A DNA stretch of 26,998 nt from DATHVI01 sp035461385 (GTDB lineage: Bacteria; Actinomycetota; Thermoleophilia; Solirubrobacterales; 70-9). The translations under genes and the position numbers were made by a program. Position 1 is the first letter of the stretch. Each line of letters opens with the position of its first letter. Shown here piece by piece: positions 25,748 through 26,998 of this stretch. Location of the stretch: NCBI GenBank assembly GCA_035461385.1, contig DATHVI010000003.1:1-26998 (forward strand), read 5' to 3'. Below the pieces are notes generated by a model. It did not search any database. It saw only the letters and a program-made list of their open reading frames with translations, and was not told the origin of the DNA.

Positions 25748-25753
25748 TATCTT
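25748..25753 (+). promoter_or_regulatory. -10-like TATCTT just upstream of the YjbQ-type gene
   Basis: TATCTT ends 6 bases before the GTG at 25760, compatible with transcription starting at or next to the start codon. No -35 is recognisable in the 36-base gap. The alternative is read-through from malic enzyme with a weak ribosome site (ggaag). Confidence 0.35.
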
Positions 25754-25759
25754 GGAAGC

Positions 25760-26173
25760 GTGGTCAAGACCTCGGAGCTCCGCCTGCGGACCCGCGGCGA
25801 CGCCGACGTCGTCGACATCACCGCCGAAGCCCAGGCGGCGGTCGCCGAGAGCGGGATCGCCGAGGGTCAGGCGACGGCGTTCGTGCGCGGCTCGACCGCG
25901 GCGATCACGACGATGGAGTACGAGCCAGGCGGAGTCCACGACCTGCGGACGATGCTCGACCGGCTGATCCCGCCGCACGGCGACTACGAGCACAACCGGC
26001 TCAACCACGACACGAACTCGCACGCCCACCAGCGGGCCTCGCTCGTCGGCCCGTCGGAGGTCGTCCCGGTCGTCGGCGGCCGGCTCGCCCTCGGGACCTG
26101 GCAGCAGCTCGTGCTCGTCGACTTCGACGACCGCCCCCGCGAGCGCACCGTCGTCCTCCAGGTCGCCGCCTGA
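25760..26173 (+). CDS. yjbQ: YjbQ/UPF0047 family protein
   Basis: The 137 residues match the whole UPF0047 fold: A-F-V-R-G-S-T-A-A-I-T-T-M-E-Y (about 43-57), D-L-R-T-M-L-D-R-L-I-P, N-H-D-T-N-S-H-A-H-Q-R-A-S-L-V-G-P-S (about 84-100), then G-R-L-A-L-G-T-W-Q-Q-L-V-L-V-D-F-D and P-R-E-R-T-V. The conserved His/Asn cluster N-x-x-x-H-x-H would form the presumed metal/active site. Escherichia coli YjbQ has weak thiamine-phosphate synthase activity, but the physiological role of the family is not settled. It stands 36 bases after malic enzyme on the same strand and may be transcribed alone. Confidence 0.93.
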   Translation: MVKTSELRLRTRGDADVVDITAEAQAAVAESGIAEGQATAFVRGSTAAITTMEYEPGGVHDLRTMLDRLIPPHGDYEHNRLNHDTNSHAHQRASLVGPSEVVPVVGGRLALGTWQQLVLVDFDDRPRERTVVLQVAA

Positions 26174-26304
26174 TTCCGGGCCCAGCCGGCACCGCCCGCC
26201 TGCGTCGATGGCCGACGACGGCTTCTCAGCTTTGGCGCGCCTCCGGCCGCCTCGAGGCTGAGGAATCGCGCTGCCGCGCAGCATTGCCGTTGGCGGGCCG
26301 ACAT

Positions 26305-26327
26305 GTGACTGTTTGGTCACGTATACT
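26305..26327 (+). promoter_or_regulatory. Operator-like repeat and -10 box of the ArsR-AHSA1 gene
   Basis: GTGAC (26305-26309) and GTCAC (26316-26320) are inverted with a 6-base spacer. They are immediately followed by TATACT (26322-26327), a near-consensus -10 ending 7 bases before the GTG at 26335. The repeat fills the space between -35 and -10, where an ArsR-type repressor would block polymerase. The mRNA would be leaderless. Confidence 0.55.
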
Positions 26328-26334
26328 CCGGGGC

Positions 26335-26998
26335 GTGGACGAGGTGTTCAAGGCACTCGCGGACCCGACCCGGCGGGCGCTGCTCGACCGGCTCTACGAG
26401 CGCGACGGGCAGACGCTGACCGAGCTCGAGCAGCGGACGCCGATGACCCGCTACGGGGTGATGAAGCACCTGCGGGTGCTCGAGGAGGCGGGGCTCGTGA
26501 AGACGAAGCGGCGCGGCCGCCACAAGCTCCACTTCCTCAACCCGGTCCCGATCAGGCTCGTCCACGACCGCTGGGTCAGCAAGTACGCCGAGCCGTGGGC
26601 GGCGACGCTCACCGGCCTCAAACGACGATTGGAGGACAAGACGATGGAGAAGGTGTTCGAGATCTACATCAAGACGACCCCGGAGCGGCTCTGGGAGGCG
26701 ATCACCGATAGCAGCATGCGGCGGGTCTACTCGTTCGGGGTCGGAATCGACTCCGATTGGACCCCCGGGTCGGCCTACCGCGCGAGTGCCTCGAGCGGCG
26801 AGATCCTGATCTCGGAGGGCGAGAATCTCGAGCTCGATCCGCCGCGGCGGCTGGTGCAGAGCTTCAACGCGCAATGGAGCGACGAGGTGAAGAGCGAGGG
26901 AACCTCGCGGGTGACCTGGGAGATCGAACCGGTTCGCGACTCTTGCCGGCTGACCGTTACCCACGACCAGCTGCGCGAGGGCGCCAACGAGGAGCTCT
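26335..26998 (+). CDS. ArsR-type HTH fused to AHSA1/SRPBCC domain (3' end beyond window)
   Basis: The frame is open from GTG 26335 to the right edge (221 codons), so the C-terminus is cut. Residues 1-~85 are an ArsR-type winged helix: V-F-K-A-L-A-D-P-T-R-R-A-L-L-D-R-L, T-E-L-E, a recognition helix with M-T-R-Y-G-V-M-K-H-L-R-V-L-E-E-A-G-L-V, then a wing RRGRHKLHFLNP. From M104 an AHSA1/SRPBCC domain begins (EKVFEIYIKTTPERLWEAITD, with P-P-R-R-L-V-Q-S-F and S-R-V-T-W-E-I-E). ArsR and AHSA1 genes are often neighbours; here they are one frame. The SRPBCC cavity may bind a hydrophobic ligand that controls DNA binding. No cysteine pair of the metal-sensing ArsR type is visible in the HTH. It probably represses itself through the repeat at 26305-26320. 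Confidence 0.9.
   Translation, partial: MDEVFKALADPTRRALLDRLYERDGQTLTELEQRTPMTRYGVMKHLRVLEEAGLVKTKRRGRHKLHFLNPVPIRLVHDRWVSKYAEPWAATLTGLKRRLEDKTMEKVFEIYIKTTPERLWEAITDSSMRRVYSFGVGIDSDWTPGSAYRASASSGEILISEGENLELDPPRRLVQSFNAQWSDEVKSEGTSRVTWEIEPVRDSCRLTVTHDQLREGANEEL
26631..26646 (+). promoter_or_regulatory. Internal ribosome site and ATG at the ArsR/AHSA1 junction
   Basis: GGAGG (26631-26635) lies 8 bases before an in-frame ATG (26644) exactly where the AHSA1 domain begins. Separate production of the AHSA1 domain from the same mRNA is possible. It may also be a relic of two once separate genes. Confidence 0.45.

Noticed and set aside
26249..26282. Short palindromes (GCCTCGAGGC; GCTGC-CGC-GCAGC) after the YjbQ gene as a terminator
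   Set aside because: Stems of 5 bases without a T-run are expected by chance at this GC content.
26313..26711. Plus-strand ATG/GTG frame of 132 codons starting at 26313
   Set aside because: It is out of frame with the ArsR-AHSA1 gene (GTG 26335), which has clear HTH and SRPBCC features.

Overview
The window looks like chromosomal DNA of a very GC-rich actinobacterium. The signs are strong G/C preference at third codon positions, frequent GTG and TTG starts, TANNNT -10 boxes close to start codons, and a PknB-like receptor kinase. Order Solirubrobacterales/Gaiellales (Thermoleophilia) is my guess from gene content and not something I can prove. No rRNA, tRNA, CRISPR array or insertion sequence was seen. 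Almost every base is accounted for by a gene, and there is no gene-free stretch above 300 bases.

Bases 1 to about 20,640 are most of one side of an extracellular contractile injection system (eCIS, a phage-tail-like particle of the Afp/PVC type). The left block, all on the minus strand and running off the left edge, carries structural genes: a Pvc16-like cap/terminator protein (DUF4255), a degenerate receiver-domain protein, the contractile sheath, the tube (gp19 fold), a CxxC tail-assembly-type protein, a 46-residue DUF6760-like protein and a Pro/Ala-rich protein cut by the window edge. Spike, baseplate, LysM and tape-measure genes are not in the window and would be expected to its left.

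The middle block is cargo. A plus-strand pair, with a GTGA overlap, encodes an unrecognised protein and a 1072-residue putative effector. The effector has an HExxH site and a possible CdiA-type nuclease fold at its C-terminus. Convergent to it, a minus-strand operon with overlapping genes (20228 to 8815) encodes a LuxR-type response regulator, a DUF4157 HELAH protein, the eCIS AAA+ ATPase (Pvc15-like) and a 2749-residue multidomain toxin-like giant. Both large proteins share an LQ...GNA motif near the N-terminus, a plausible loading signal. The regulator operon has a readable promoter (TTTACG-17-TAGGAT), a 7-5-7 inverted repeat over the -35, and a strong Shine-Dalgarno. The effector pair has a similar arrangement (TTGAAC-16-TATGAT with a 7-5-7 repeat at the start of transcription). 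Divergent from the regulator is a small PAAR/spike-tip-like gene.

Bases 20,650 to the end are ordinary chromosomal genes on the plus strand: a transmembrane Ser/Thr kinase with an extracytoplasmic domain, a lipoprotein, a hexapeptide acyltransferase, an ACT-domain malic enzyme, a YjbQ/UPF0047 protein, and an ArsR-AHSA1 fusion cut by the right edge. The ArsR-AHSA1 gene has an operator-like repeat beside a likely leaderless promoter.
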